In this document: positions 1-11,731 of the stretch, in pieces
Numbering within the stretch: the stretch's first letter is position 1
Layout of the letters: the number at the start of each line of letters is the position of its first letter
NCBI GenBank assembly: GCA_029978705.1
Contig: JAPOIY010000020.1
Coordinates: forward strand, 1 to 48,632
Direction: 5' to 3'
From: Actinomycetota bacterium
Lineage (GTDB): Bacteria > Actinomycetota > Actinomycetes > S36-B12 > GCA-2699445
Length of the DNA stretch: 48,632 bases
The notes under the pieces: generated by a model
What the model saw: only the letters and a program-made list of their open reading frames with translations
What the model was told of the DNA's origin: nothing
Databases searched by the model: none
Position numbers and translations under genes: made by a program

Positions 1-623
1 GCCGCGGCTCCGGCGACGGTCTTCTCGGCGCCGGGACCGGCGGGGGCCGGCCAGGGCCCGCGGGCGGCGCGACCGTCCGCCGCAGCGGCCGCGAACGGGT
101 CGAGGACACCGGGCGGCGGCGGCGGGACGGGGGTGCGGGGGCCGGGTGCGTACCCCTCTTCGACAGCGGCGACCCGGGGGGGCACCGCGAGGCGCACGAC
201 GTCGGCGGTGGAGCCGGCGTAGTGCTCAGCCACGGCCCCGCACAGGTCGAGGATCTCCGGGGCGAGCACAGGGACGGTCGAGACCACGGACTCGATGGGC
301 GTCACCGCGCCCGGGTAGCCGGTGTCGTCGGCCTCCACGAAGCCCTCGACGAGGCGGCCGGCCACCCGCACCCGCACGCGGATGCCGGGGGTGACCCGGT
401 CGTCCCACTTGGGCGGCACGGAGTAGGTGAACGAGCGGGCCAGGTGCGGCACCCGGGACTCGACCAGGACGCTGACGCGCCGGGAGGGGGTGGTGTCGTC
501 CGGGCGGCGGGGCGGGCGGGGGCGCAGTCCGCCCCGAGGTCCGATCAGAGGGAGTTGATCGGACAGTCCGATCAGCTCTTCACGGCCGCGGCGAGTGCGT
601 CGGCCCGGTCCGTGCGCTCCCAC
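1..623 (-). CDS. priA: Primosomal protein N' (PriA), N-terminal part, cut by window edge
   Basis: This frame is open from the window edge to inside metK. Its product has the PriA N-terminal DNA-binding domain, including [39 protein letters not shown] and [15 protein letters not shown], which resembles actinobacterial PriA. In that phylum the protein often lacks helicase motifs, but that part lies outside the window. PriA acts in replication restart at the chromosome. The start is uncertain. Between the metK stop and the conserved region there is no in-frame ATG, GTG or TTG. The first upstream start is GTG at 621-623, which overlaps metK by 52 bases and gives an Arg/Pro-rich tail of about 50 residues, as seen in relatives. 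A later GTG at 450-452 would remove a conserved strand. The position after metK matches Streptomyces. Identity is firm; the start is not. Confidence 0.85.
   Translation of the reverse strand, partial: MGAHGPGRRTRRGREELIGLSDQLPLIGPRGGLRPRPPRRPDDTTPSRRVSVLVESRVPHLARSFTYSVPPKWDDRVTPGIRVRVRVAGRLVEGFVEADDTGYPGAVTPIESVVSTVPVLAPEILDLCGAVAEHYAGSTADVVRLAVPPRVAAVEEGYAPGPRTPVPPPPPGVLDPFAAAAADGRAARGPWPAPAGPGAEKTVAGAA
540..574 (-). promoter_or_regulatory. Two mutually exclusive hairpins at the metK-priA junction
   Basis: Three 8-base arms lie in a row. TCCGATCA at 540-547 and at 567-574 can each pair with TGATCGGA at 556-563. On the minus strand the first hairpin (567-574 with 556-563, 3-nt loop) contains the metK stop codon. 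The alternative pairing (556-563 with 540-547) has an 8-nt loop. No U-tract follows, so this is not a classical intrinsic terminator. Attenuation between metK and priA is inference. Confidence 0.45.
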
Positions 624-1765
624 GTGAAGTCCGGCAGCTCCCGGCCGAAGTGGCCGTACGCCGCCGTCGGACGGAAGATCGGGCGCTTCAGGTCGAGGGC
701 TTCGATGATGGCGGCCGGGCGCAGGTCGAAGACGTCCAGGACAGCAGCGGCGATGCGGTCGTCGGGCACCTGGCCGGTGCCGAAGGTCTCGACGAACATG
801 CCGACGGGGTGAGCTTTGCCGATGGCGTAGGCGACCTGCACCTCGCACCGGTCGGCCAGTCCCGCGGCCACCACGTTCTTGGCGACCCAGCGCATGGCGT
901 ACGCGGCCGACCGGTCCACCTTGGAGGGGTCCTTGCCGGAGAACGCTCCGCCGCCGTGGCGGGCCATGCCGCCGTAGGTGTCGACGATGATCTTCCGGCC
1001 GGTGAGCCCGGCGTCGCCCATGGGCCCGCCGATCTCGAACTTCCCGGTGGGGTTGACCAGGAACCGCACGGACTCGGCGTCGAAGCCGAACCCGTCGAGC
1101 ACGGGCTCGAGCACGTGTTTGCGCAGGTCGGGGGCGAGCATGCCGTCCAGTGAGATGTCCTTGGCGTGCTGGGAGCTGATGACCACGGTCTCGACGCCGA
1201 CGGGCCGGTCACCGTCGTACTCGATGGTGACCTGGGTCTTGCCGTCCGGGCGCAGGTAGGGCAGGACACCGTCGTGTCGCACCGCGGCGAGGGTGCGGGA
1301 CAGGGCGTGCGACAGCGAGATGGGCAGTGGCATGAGTTCGGCGGTGTCGCGGCAGGCGTAGCCGAACATGAGGCCCTGGTCGCCGGCGCCCTGCAGGTCG
1401 AACGGGTCGTGGCTGTGGTCCACCCGCTCCTCGTAGGCGTCGTCGACGCCCTGGGCGATGTCGGGGGACTGCTTGCCGATGGACACCGAGACGCCGCACG
1501 ACTCACCGTCGAAACCCTTCACCGACGAGTCGTAGCCGATGTCGAGGACCACGTCGCGCACGATCTCGATGACGTCGGCGTACCCCTGGGTGGTCACCTC
1601 GCCGGCGACATGCACCTGGCCGGTGGTGAGCAGGGTCTCCACGGCCACCCGGCTGTCGGGGTCCTGCCGCAGCAGGTCGTCCAGGATCGCGTCGCTGATC
1701 TGGTCGGCCATCTTGTCCGGGTGGCCCTCGGTCACCGACTCGGATGTGAACAAACGCTTCGCCAT
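572..1765 (-). CDS. metK: S-adenosylmethionine synthetase MetK
   Basis: Makes S-adenosylmethionine from methionine and ATP in the cytoplasm. The 397-residue product has the usual family length. It begins [18 protein letters not shown], with the N-terminal His of the TEGHPDK motif, and carries the ATP/methionine-binding [12 protein letters not shown] hexapeptide region and the glycine-rich P-loop-like [19 protein letters not shown]. The start ATG at 1763-1765 follows a GGAGG-type ribosome-binding site; a longer reading frame upstream adds 16 residues without family support. It lies 85 bases downstream of coaBC, and that gap holds a possible -10 element (TAAGGT, minus strand of 1814-1819), so it may have its own transcript. 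Its stop codon lies inside a perfect hairpin. Confidence 0.97.
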   Translation of the reverse strand: MAKRLFTSESVTEGHPDKMADQISDAILDDLLRQDPDSRVAVETLLTTGQVHVAGEVTTQGYADVIEIVRDVVLDIGYDSSVKGFDGESCGVSVSIGKQSPDIAQGVDDAYEERVDHSHDPFDLQGAGDQGLMFGYACRDTAELMPLPISLSHALSRTLAAVRHDGVLPYLRPDGKTQVTIEYDGDRPVGVETVVISSQHAKDISLDGMLAPDLRKHVLEPVLDGFGFDAESVRFLVNPTGKFEIGGPMGDAGLTGRKIIVDTYGGMARHGGGAFSGKDPSKVDRSAAYAMRWVAKNVVAAGLADRCEVQVAYAIGKAHPVGMFVETFGTGQVPDDRIAAAVLDVFDLRPAAIIEALDLKRPIFRPTAAYGHFGRELPDFTWERTDRADALAAAVKS

Positions 1766-1850
1766 GTCGTCCTCGCCTCCGCGGGCCCGAGGCCCCTCAT
1801 TTCCGACCGCCACACCTTACCCCGCTCCCCCGCCGGGACCGGACCCGACC

Positions 1851-3056
1851 TCAGCGGCGACCCAGGACCGCGTCCCACACCGCGTCCGCCACCACGGCCT
1901 TGTCGGCGCGCGGCACCGGGATGGGGTCGGTGGCGGGGGCGAGGATCACGACCTCGTTGTCGGGGCGGCCGAAGACCCCGCCGCCGGACACGTCGTTGAC
2001 GACCAGGAGGTCGCAGCCCTTGGCGGCGAGTTTGGCGCGGGCATGGTCGAGCACGCCGCCCGCAGCGTCCCCCGTCTCGGCGGCGAACCCCACGATGACC
2101 TGACCGTCCGGGCGCCGGGCGACGAGTTCGGCGAGGATGTCGGGGGTGCGCTCCAACTGGATGGTCTCCGGCTCGCTCGCGCCGCCCTTCTTGAGTTTGA
2201 CGTCGCTCACGGCGGTGGGGCGGAAGTCGGCCACCGCGGCGCACATCACGACGGCGTCGGCCTGCGGCTGGCGGGTGAGCATCTGGCGGCGCAACTCCGC
2301 GGCGCTCTCGACGGGCACCACTTCGACGCCGGGTGGGTCGGGCTGGTCGACGTTGGCGGCCACGAGCACGACCGATGCCCCGCGCGCCGCAGCTGCCCGG
2401 GCGAGCGCGTAGCCCTGTCTGCCGCTGGAGCGGTTGCCGAGGAACCGCACGGGGTCGATGGCCTCGCGAGTGCCGCCGGCGGAGATCAGAACCCGGTGCC
2501 CGGTGAGGTCGTGGACCTGACGCAGGACCGACAGCGCGGCCGCGTGGATGTCGGCCACGTCCGGCAGCCGCCCCGGTCCGGAGTCGGCTCCGGTGAGCCG
2601 CCCGTCGGCGGGGTCGAGCACGACGACGCCGCGGTCCCGCAGCGTCGCGACATTGGCCACGGTGGCGGGGTGCTGCCACATCTCGGTGTGCATGGCGGGG
2701 GCCATGACGACCGGTGCCCGGGTGGCGAGCAGGGTGGTGGTGAGCAGATCGTCGGCCTGCCCCGTGGCGGCGCGGGCCAGCAGGTCGGCGGTGGCGGGCG
2801 CGACGACGACGAGGTCTGCGGTCTGGCCGAGCCGGACGTGCTGGACGGACGGCACCTGGTCCCACACCTCGGTGGCGACAGGATGCCCGGACAGCGCCTC
2901 CCACGTGGCGGCGCCGACGAACCGCAGGGCGGCGGGGGTGGGGACGACGGTGACGTCGGCACCGGACTCGGTGAACAGCCGGACGAGCCCGGCGACCTTG
3001 TAGGCGGCGATGCCGCCGCCCACTCCTACGATGACCCGCAGTTCCGCGGCGGACAT
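1851..3056 (-). CDS. coaBC: Bifunctional phosphopantothenoylcysteine decarboxylase/synthetase CoaBC
   Basis: Catalyses two steps of coenzyme A synthesis, the CTP-dependent joining of cysteine to 4'-phosphopantothenate and decarboxylation of the product. The 401-residue protein has the standard fused layout. Residues 1 to about 180 are the FMN-binding CoaC flavoprotein (VGVGGGIAAYK near the start, then APAMHTEMW). From about 190 onward is CoaB (VLISAGGTREAIDPVRFLGN, then DVKLKKGG with the conserved lysines). The start ATG lies 12 bases after the rpoZ stop, so the two genes are probably cotranscribed, as in Streptomyces and mycobacteria. Confidence 0.96.
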   Translation of the reverse strand: MSAAELRVIVGVGGGIAAYKVAGLVRLFTESGADVTVVPTPAALRFVGAATWEALSGHPVATEVWDQVPSVQHVRLGQTADLVVVAPATADLLARAATGQADDLLTTTLLATRAPVVMAPAMHTEMWQHPATVANVATLRDRGVVVLDPADGRLTGADSGPGRLPDVADIHAAALSVLRQVHDLTGHRVLISAGGTREAIDPVRFLGNRSSGRQGYALARAAAARGASVVLVAANVDQPDPPGVEVVPVESAAELRRQMLTRQPQADAVVMCAAVADFRPTAVSDVKLKKGGASEPETIQLERTPDILAELVARRPDGQVIVGFAAETGDAAGGVLDHARAKLAAKGCDLLVVNDVSGGGVFGRPDNEVVILAPATDPIPVPRADKAVVADAVWDAVLGRR

Positions 3057-3068
3057 CGGGGGGCCGTG

Positions 3069-3416
3069 CTACTCGTCGGAGGGGGACTCGGGGGCCAGCT
3101 CGGTGGTGTCCACCGCGATCAGCTCCGGCTCGGGCGGCAGGATCGGCTCGCTGACGTTCTCCCCGGTCTCGTCGGTGCTGGCCACCAGCATGCCCGCGTG
3201 GATCTCGCGCAGGGCGATGCTCATCGGCTTCTCCTGCGGGTGGGTCTCCACCAGCGGCCCGACGTACTGCAGCGCGAAGTCGCCGGCCATGGCGTAGTAC
3301 CCGGTGACCTGGCGGGCGCGGCGGGCGGCGTAGATGACCAGCGAGTACTTCGACTCGGTGGTGGCCAGCAGCTCGTCGATGGACGGGTGGGTGATGCCTT
3401 CGGGGCGCAGGGACAT
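3069..3416 (-). CDS. rpoZ: RNA polymerase omega subunit RpoZ
   Basis: Small subunit that promotes assembly of RNA polymerase around beta-prime. The 115-residue protein contains the omega core ([20 protein letters not shown], then [20 protein letters not shown]) and an acidic C-terminal tail of about 30 residues ([19 protein letters not shown]), which is common in actinobacteria. The ATG is preceded by GAGAGG. This Shine-Dalgarno sequence overlaps the 3' arm of a short perfect hairpin, so translation may be modulated. gmk lies 107 bases upstream and coaBC 12 bases downstream. Confidence 0.95.
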   Translation of the reverse strand: MSLRPEGITHPSIDELLATTESKYSLVIYAARRARQVTGYYAMAGDFALQYVGPLVETHPQEKPMSIALREIHAGMLVASTDETGENVSEPILPPEPELIAVDTTELAPESPSDE

Positions 3417-3424
3417 TCGTGCCT

Positions 3425-3439
3425 CTCATCGCTGATGAG
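3425..3439 (-). promoter_or_regulatory. Hairpin overlapping the rpoZ ribosome-binding site
   Basis: On the minus strand CTCATC, loop AGC, GATGAG form a perfect 6-bp stem. The GATGAG arm runs directly into the AGG that completes the rpoZ Shine-Dalgarno region, 8 bases before the ATG. The structure is seen in sequence; a regulatory role is inferred. Confidence 0.35.
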
Positions 3440-3489
3440 CCGGACCTCGGCTGCCGGCCGCGCAGGGCCGTCGGCCGACCGTCGGACCC

Positions 3490-3503
3490 GGTGACGTGTC
3501 ACC
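3490..3503. promoter_or_regulatory. 14-bp palindrome in the gmk-rpoZ gap (possible regulator site)
   Basis: GGTGAC-GT-GTCACC is a perfect dyad about 74 bases upstream of rpoZ. Its GTGA...TCACC outline recalls the older description of BldD operators (AGTGA-n-TCACC with variable spacing). The spacing does not fit the later 13-15-bp BldD palindrome, so the assignment is weak. A second palindrome, GTCGGCCGAC, lies at 3470-3479. Confidence 0.25.
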
Positions 3504-3523
3504 TGGTCGTGCCGGCGGGACGG

Positions 3524-4090
3524 TCACCCGCGGCGACCGTCCCACAACTGTAGCAACTCGGCGGCCGCCTGCGGAATTTCGTCGTTGACGACCACCGAGT
3601 CGAACTCCGGCTGGGCGGCCAGTTCCTGCTCGGCGCGGGCCAGGCGGGCGTCGGTCGCCTGCGGGCTCTCGGTGCCCCGGTCTGCCAGGCGGCGGCGCAG
3701 CTCCGCGGCGCTCGGTGGCGCGAGGAAGACGAAGAGGGCGTCGGGGTGCCGGTCGCGCACCTGCCGCGCCCCCGCCAGGTCGATCTCCAGCAGGACGGGG
3801 GTGCCGGCGGCGAGCCGGTCGGCCACGGGCTGCGCCCGGGTGCCGTAGAGGTTGCCGGCGTACTCGGCCCATTCGAGGAAACCGGCGGCCGCGACGATGC
3901 GGGCGAACTCGGCCCGGTCGACGAAGTCGTAGGAGACGCCGGGCACCTCGCCGGGACGCGGCGCCCGGGTGGTGGTGGACACCGACAGCCAGATGTCGGG
4001 ACGACGGCGCAGGAGTTCGGCGATGACGGAGCCTTTGCCCACCCCGGAGGGACCGCTGAGTACGAGCAGGTTGCCCCAGTCGACGCTCAC
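3524..4090 (-). CDS. gmk: Guanylate kinase
   Basis: Phosphorylates GMP to GDP with ATP in the cytoplasm. The 188-residue product has the P-loop LSGPSGVGKGS at residues 11-21, followed by SVSTTTRAPRPGEVPGVSY and DFVDRAEF of the GMP-binding lid region, matching family length. The start is a GTG whose last bases overlap the mihF TGA stop (GTGA), so the pair is translationally coupled. An upstream in-frame extension through mihF is a shadow reading frame. The mihF-gmk pair is conserved across actinobacteria. Confidence 0.95.
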   Translation of the reverse strand: MSVDWGNLLVLSGPSGVGKGSVIAELLRRRPDIWLSVSTTTRAPRPGEVPGVSYDFVDRAEFARIVAAAGFLEWAEYAGNLYGTRAQPVADRLAAGTPVLLEIDLAGARQVRDRHPDALFVFLAPPSAAELRRRLADRGTESPQATDARLARAEQELAAQPEFDSVVVNDEIPQAAAELLQLWDGRRG

Positions 4091-4416
4091 CAGAACACCC
4101 GGCGCAGACCGGCCCGCTGGTGCTCGCCCAGCGCCCGCAGGCGGCGGTCGCCCCGGATTCCGAGGGCGATGAGGTGCCGGTCGGCGGTGGTGGCCCCCAC
4201 CCCCGGCAGGCTGAGCAGCAGGTCCCCGATGGTCATCCGCGCGACCGCGCGGCCCTGCGGGGTGTCCTGGAACGCCAGGTCGATGACCTGGGAGCAGGAC
4301 AGGAAGCCGCTGCGGACCTGCTGCTTGACGTCGGCCCGCTCCCGCCGGGCCGCCAGCGCTGCCCGGGACGCGGCCGAGCGTTGCGCCGTGGTCAGCGGGG
4401 GCGGGGAGGCGGCCAT
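4087..4416 (-). CDS. mihF: Integration host factor, actinobacterial type (MihF/sIHF)
   Basis: Nucleoid-associated DNA-binding protein, unrelated to proteobacterial IHF, known to be essential in mycobacteria and to affect nucleoid structure and development in Streptomyces. The 109-residue protein has an Ala/Arg-rich N-terminal helix (about residues 8-35). It is followed by the helix-two-turn-helix region MTIGDLLLSLPGVGATTADR and the conserved end RRLRALGEHQRAGLRRVFW. The ATG at 4414-4416 gives the typical length; no strong Shine-Dalgarno sequence is visible. It is 22 bases from pyrF and overlaps gmk by 4 bases. Confidence 0.93.
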   Translation of the reverse strand: MAASPPPLTTAQRSAASRAALAARRERADVKQQVRSGFLSCSQVIDLAFQDTPQGRAVARMTIGDLLLSLPGVGATTADRHLIALGIRGDRRLRALGEHQRAGLRRVFW

Positions 4417-4438
4417 GGCGGCACGGTAGCAAGCCGGG

Positions 4439-5122
4439 TCAGGACGGCAGCTCGGCGGCGATCGCGGCCGCGGCGGCCGCCGGGTCGGCAGCCCCGGTGA
4501 TGGGACGCCCGACGACGAGGAGGTTCGCCCCCCACTCCGCGGCGGCGGCGGGCGTGGCGATGCGGCTCTGGTCGCCGCGGGCGGAGCCGGCGGGACGGAT
4601 ACCCGGCGTGATGAGGTCCACGTCGCCGGGCACGTGGCGGCGCAGCTCGGCCACCTCCAGGGGCGACGACACGAGGGCACGGGCCCCCGCGGCTACGGCC
4701 ACGCGGGCCCAGCGGGGCACGAGCTCAGCGGCCGGCGGCAGCCCGAGCTCGGCCAGGTCGTCGGGACCGAGGGACGTCAGGACGGTCACCGCGGCGATCC
4801 GGGTGGTGGGCAGGGCGGCGGCGGCCGCCTCGATCATGGCGGGGCCGCCGGCGGCGTGCACCGTGAGGTAGTCGGGGCGGAGGTCCGCCACGGCCCGGGC
4901 CCCGCCGGCGACCGTGGCGGGGATGTCGTGCAGTTTCAGGTCGAGGAAGAGGCCGGTGTCGGGGGCCGCGCGACGCACCTCGAGGACCCCGGCCGCCCCG
5001 TTGCGCAGGTAGAACTCCAGACCGAGTTTGAGGACGGCGACGGACCCGGCCACCGCCCGCGCCCACGAAGCGGCGGTGGGGACGTCGGTGGTGTCGAGGG
5101 CGACGGCCAGGCGTGCGGTCAT
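4439..5122 (-). CDS. pyrF: Orotidine 5'-phosphate decarboxylase PyrF
   Basis: Last step of UMP synthesis, decarboxylation of OMP. The 227-residue protein carries the catalytic DLKLHD motif at 61-66 (Asp61, Lys63, Asp66), with VLKLGLEFY before it and the phosphate-binding LITPGIRPAG and NLLVVGRPIT motifs near the C-terminus. Length fits the shorter subfamily; many actinobacterial enzymes are the longer group 2 form (about 270-280 residues). The ATG overlaps the pyrD TGA as ATGA, so the pair is coupled. Confidence 0.95.
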   Translation of the reverse strand: MTARLAVALDTTDVPTAASWARAVAGSVAVLKLGLEFYLRNGAAGVLEVRRAAPDTGLFLDLKLHDIPATVAGGARAVADLRPDYLTVHAAGGPAMIEAAAAALPTTRIAAVTVLTSLGPDDLAELGLPPAAELVPRWARVAVAAGARALVSSPLEVAELRRHVPGDVDLITPGIRPAGSARGDQSRIATPAAAAEWGANLLVVGRPITGAADPAAAAAAIAAELPS

Positions 5123-5961
5123 GGTGCTCCCGGGTCGGTGGCGGACAGGTCGGCGAGTTCGGTCATGATGCGTCGGCCCGCGGAGGGGTCGTGCAGCAGG
5201 GCGGTGCCCACCGCCACGGCGGTAGCGCCGGCGGCGAGGAACCGCGCCGCGTCGGGGCCGGTCAGGATGCCGCCGGACCCCACGATGGGGACGTCCGGGA
5301 ATGCCTGCCGGGCCTGCCACACGGCCCGCAGCGCGATCGGGGTGATCGCGGGGCCGGACAGGCCGCCGACGACCGCGCCCAGCGCCGGGCCCGTGGTGGT
5401 CATGGGGACCGCGGGAATGGCGTTCACCAGCGACAGCCCGTCCGCCCCGGCGCCCAGGCAGGCGCGGGCCGTGGCGAGCAGGGCCTCGGGGCCGAGTTTG
5501 GCGAGCACGGGCACCCCCGCGGCGGTGTTGCGGCGCACCTGATGCACGACGGCAGCGGGGTCGGGGGCCGCGCCCGAGGGGTGGGACAGGTTCACCTCGA
5601 CGGCGGCGACACCGTCCGCCTGCCGCAGCCGTTGGGCGACCTTCGCGTACTCCGCCGGCGTCTCGCCCCATACGGACACGATCACGGTGGCCCCGGTGGC
5701 GCACAGGTCGGGCAGTTCCCGCAGCGCGAACTCCTCCACCCCGGGTCCCGGCAGGCCGAGGGCGTTGACGAGACCCGAGGGGCTCTCGACGAGCCGCGGC
5801 AGCGGCCCCCCGGGACGGGGGGCCAGCGTGATGCTGCGCGTGACGACGGCCCCGAAGTCGGCCAATGGGGTGTACGGCTGCAGGTCTGGGCCGGTGCCGG
5901 CGCACCCCGAGGCGACGAGGACCTCATGGGACAGGGGGATGCCGGCCAGATCGACGGTCAT
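5119..5961 (-). CDS. pyrD: Dihydroorotate dehydrogenase, class 1B-like (PyrD), with unusual active site
   Basis: Oxidises dihydroorotate to orotate with FMN; class 1B enzymes pass electrons to PyrK and NAD. The 280-residue barrel has class 1B features: VTRSITLAPRPGGPLPRL, SGLVNALGLPGPGVE, the FMN Lys in PVLAKLGPE, GLSGPAITPIALR, and IVGSGGILTGPDAARFLAAG. The catalytic loop, normally N-x-S-C-P-N with Cys as the base, reads NLSHPSG here. His127 (codon at 5581-5583) therefore stands where Cys is expected, and the usual N-T after the later strand is N-A. The gene overlaps pyrK upstream and pyrF downstream by ATGA, so it is well placed in the pathway. Whether this catalytic variant is active is unknown. 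Confidence 0.9.
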   Translation of the reverse strand: MTVDLAGIPLSHEVLVASGCAGTGPDLQPYTPLADFGAVVTRSITLAPRPGGPLPRLVESPSGLVNALGLPGPGVEEFALRELPDLCATGATVIVSVWGETPAEYAKVAQRLRQADGVAAVEVNLSHPSGAAPDPAAVVHQVRRNTAAGVPVLAKLGPEALLATARACLGAGADGLSLVNAIPAVPMTTTGPALGAVVGGLSGPAITPIALRAVWQARQAFPDVPIVGSGGILTGPDAARFLAAGATAVAVGTALLHDPSAGRRIMTELADLSATDPGAP

Positions 5962-6763
5962 GCCGGTGCCCCGTCGTGGCATTCGGGGGGGATCGTGCCG
6001 AGCTCGTCCCAGCGCACCAGGTCGGCGTTGAAGACGGCCCCGTCGGCGCAGGCCCGCACCATGCGGCTGACGCCGTCGCGGCCCCGCACCGGGATGACGC
6101 ACGCGGTGCACGTGGCGGCCCCGCACACCAGCCCGGTCTGCAGGGCGGCCTGGTGGGGGGTGGCCCCGGCGGCGGCGGCCACCCCCGCCAGGACGGTTCC
6201 GGGACCGGCGGAGTAGACGACGTCGGCGGCCGCGGCGAGGCCGGCGAGCAACGTGTCCGCCTCGGCGGCAGCGGGGGCCCACACGTCGGCGGCGAGCCGC
6301 CGGGCGTCGAGCGGCCCGTAGGGTTCCGCCGGCGGCAGGTGCACGAACGTGAACCGTGACCCTTGGGCACCCAGCGCCGCGGCCAGCCACAGCAGGGCCG
6401 CGGCTGCGCTGCCACTGCCGGCCAGCACCGCCGCCAGCGGTTCCCGGGGCAGGGAGAAGGGCCGCCCCAGGGGCGCGATGACGTCGAGGAGGGCCCCCTT
6501 GTCGCTGTCGGCGAGGCGGGCGGCGCCCGGTTCGGCGGGGTCGAGGACGAGTTCGAGGGCCCCTCCGTCCCGTCCGGACGCCGAACTGGCCCCCAGCCAC
6601 ACCTGCCGCCGCAACAGCAGACCGGAGTCGGGGGCCACGGCCACGGACGCGAACTGGCCGGGGCGGCAGCGGTCGGCCACCCCCGGAGCGGTGACGGTGA
6701 GGACCGTGTAGCGCCCGCTGCGGCGGCGCGCCAGGACCTTGGCGCGCCACTGCGCGCCCGGGG

Positions 6764-6767
<4 letters not shown>
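5958..6767 (-). CDS. pyrK: Dihydroorotate dehydrogenase electron-transfer subunit PyrK (divergent)
   Basis: Partner of class 1B PyrD that moves electrons through FAD and a [2Fe-2S] cluster to NAD. The 269-residue protein has a ferredoxin-reductase-like N-terminus ([10 protein letters not shown]). Its C-terminal cluster-binding region has four cysteines spaced C-x4-C-x2-C-x16-C ([15 protein letters not shown], then the Cys in VRACADG). Two family motifs are unusual: the flavin-binding RPxSI region reads [11 protein letters not shown], and the usual GGGIG-x-APL of the nucleotide fold reads GSGSAAAAL. The start ATG overlaps the carB TGA and the stop overlaps pyrD, both as ATGA. It would pair with the equally divergent PyrD. 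Confidence 0.88.
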
Positions 6768-10057
<3,290 letters not shown>

Positions 10058-10058
10058 G

Positions 10059-11177
10059 TCAGCGGCCTTCCATCACGGCGCGGAACCGGTCGAACAGGTA
10101 GGCCGCGTCGTGGGGGCCGGCGGCCGCCTCCGGGTGGTACTGGACGCTGAACGCCCGACCCGATACCAGGCGCAGTCCCTCCACGACGTCGTCGTTGAGG
10201 CAACGGTGGGAGACCATGGCGGGCCCGTACGGGGTGGCGAAGGAGTCGCCGTCCGGTGCGGCGACGGCGAACCCGTGGTTGTGGGCGGTGACCTCGACCT
10301 TCCCGGTGGTCAGGTCCATGACGGGCTGGTTGATGCCGCGGTGCCCGAACTTCAGTTTGTAGGTGTCCAGCCCGAGGGCACGCCCCAGCATCTGGTTGCC
10401 GAAACAGATGCCGAACAGGGGCCGGTCGGCGGCGAGCACCCCCTGTACGAGGTCGACCGCGTGGTCGGCGGTGGCGGGGTCTCCGGGGCCGTTGGACAGG
10501 AAGAAGCCGTCGGCCCCGGTGCCGAGCAGGTCGGCCAGGCTCGTGCGGGCGGGCAGGACGATGACGCGGATCCCCCGTTCCGCCATGCGCCGGGGGGTCA
10601 TGGCCTTGATGCCCAGGTCGACAGCGGCGACGGTGAGTTCCGCTTCGCCGTCCGGTTCGACGACGTACGACTGCGGGGTGGTGACCTCCTCGGTGAGGTC
10701 GGCTCCCGCCATGGCGGGGCTGGCCAGCACCCGGTCCAGCAGCGTGCCGGGGTCGGCCAGCGCCGCCCCCGAGAACACACCGACGCGCATGGCGCCGCGC
10801 TCCCGCAGGTGTCGGGTGAGGGCCCGGGTGTCGATGTCGCTGATGCCCACGACCCCCGCGTCGCGCAGGCCGTCCTCGAGTTCGCCGGTGGCGCGCCAGT
10901 TGCTGGCCCGCACCGCGGGGTCGCGGACCACGTAACCCGAGACCCAGATCCGGCGGGACTCGGGGTCCTCGCCGTTCAGCCCGGTGTTGCCGATGTGTGG
11001 CGCTGTCTGCACGACCACTTGCCGATGGTAGGAGGGGTCGGTCAGGGTCTCCTGGTAGCCGGTCATGGCCGTGGTGAACACGGCCTCCCCGAACGTCTCG
11101 CCGCGCGCGCCGTAGGCGCTGCCGCGGAAGGTGCGGCCGTCCTCGAGGACGAGCACGGCCGGTTCCGGCGCTGTCAT
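10059..11177 (-). CDS. carA: Carbamoyl phosphate synthase, small subunit CarA
   Basis: Glutamine amidotransferase subunit that feeds ammonia to CarB. The 372-residue product has the N-terminal CPSase domain ([37 protein letters not shown]). The C-terminal class I glutaminase domain has nucleophile Cys in [13 protein letters not shown] and the His-Glu pair in VQYHPEA. The start is ATG at 11175-11177, overlapping the end of the upstream membrane protein gene as ATGA, so translation is coupled. Length matches the family. Confidence 0.98.
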   Translation of the reverse strand: MTAPEPAVLVLEDGRTFRGSAYGARGETFGEAVFTTAMTGYQETLTDPSYHRQVVVQTAPHIGNTGLNGEDPESRRIWVSGYVVRDPAVRASNWRATGELEDGLRDAGVVGISDIDTRALTRHLRERGAMRVGVFSGAALADPGTLLDRVLASPAMAGADLTEEVTTPQSYVVEPDGEAELTVAAVDLGIKAMTPRRMAERGIRVIVLPARTSLADLLGTGADGFFLSNGPGDPATADHAVDLVQGVLAADRPLFGICFGNQMLGRALGLDTYKLKFGHRGINQPVMDLTTGKVEVTAHNHGFAVAAPDGDSFATPYGPAMVSHRCLNDDVVEGLRLVSGRAFSVQYHPEAAAGPHDAAYLFDRFRAVMEGR

Positions 11178-11731
11178 GAGATTCCCTCCAGATGCAGCCG
11201 GGCGATGTGGTCGCGCACGGCGGCCTGCGTCCCGGCGTCGGCGAACCACAGCCCCGTGGTGACGGGGGTGTCCTGCCAGGTCCAGTCCAGCGTCAGCACG
11301 CCGTGGCCGCCGAAGTGGCGCTGCAGCATGCCGGGCACGGTGCCGACGGCGCCGAGGGCATCGGTCGCGATGAACAGCGGCGGCTCCCCCTTCCGGTCCA
11401 CGAGGACCCCGAAGGGACCGACGACGACGTGGGCGCCGGCGCGGGTGCCGCCGGCGACGACCCGCTCCAGGAGCCGCCCGGCCAGCACGGTCCCGATGTA
11501 CGAACCCGGCGCGGCCGGCAGGCCGGCCGCGGCCTCGGCCACGGCGGGCGGCACCTCCGGGAGGCGCAGTCCCTGCCGCCGTTCCCGGGCGCGCCAGCCG
11601 CGGAACATGCCGTACAGCAGCAGCGCGACGACAGCGGCGGTCAGCAGCATGAGGAAGATGCGCACTGGCCAGTCGGTGACCGCCGCCTGCTCGCTGAGCG
11701 GCTCGGCCACGGCGGCCGCGGGGCCCGTCAC
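11174..11731 (-). CDS. PH-like membrane protein of the pyrC-carA interval (Rv1382-like)
   Basis: A 185-residue protein with one predicted membrane span near residues 18-40 ([20 protein letters not shown]), a basic stop (RGWRARERR), then a soluble domain of about 140 residues with no motif I can assign to an enzyme. A protein of this shape lies between pyrC and carA in Streptomyces (SCO1485) and Mycobacterium (Rv1382); its function is not established there. The likely start is GTG at 11729-11731, overlapping the pyrC TGA, with another GTG one codon upstream. The conserved position suggests a link to the pyr operon, but no biochemical role can be read from the sequence. Confidence 0.8.
   Translation of the reverse strand: MTGPAAAVAEPLSEQAAVTDWPVRIFLMLLTAAVVALLLYGMFRGWRARERRQGLRLPEVPPAVAEAAAGLPAAPGSYIGTVLAGRLLERVVAGGTRAGAHVVVGPFGVLVDRKGEPPLFIATDALGAVGTVPGMLQRHFGGHGVLTLDWTWQDTPVTTGLWFADAGTQAAVRDHIARLHLEGIS

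Noticed and set aside
1766-1850. SAM riboswitch before metK
   Set aside because: The gap is only 85 bases; only a short GGGCC-TCG-GGCCC hairpin and a Shine-Dalgarno are visible, with no known SAM riboswitch core.
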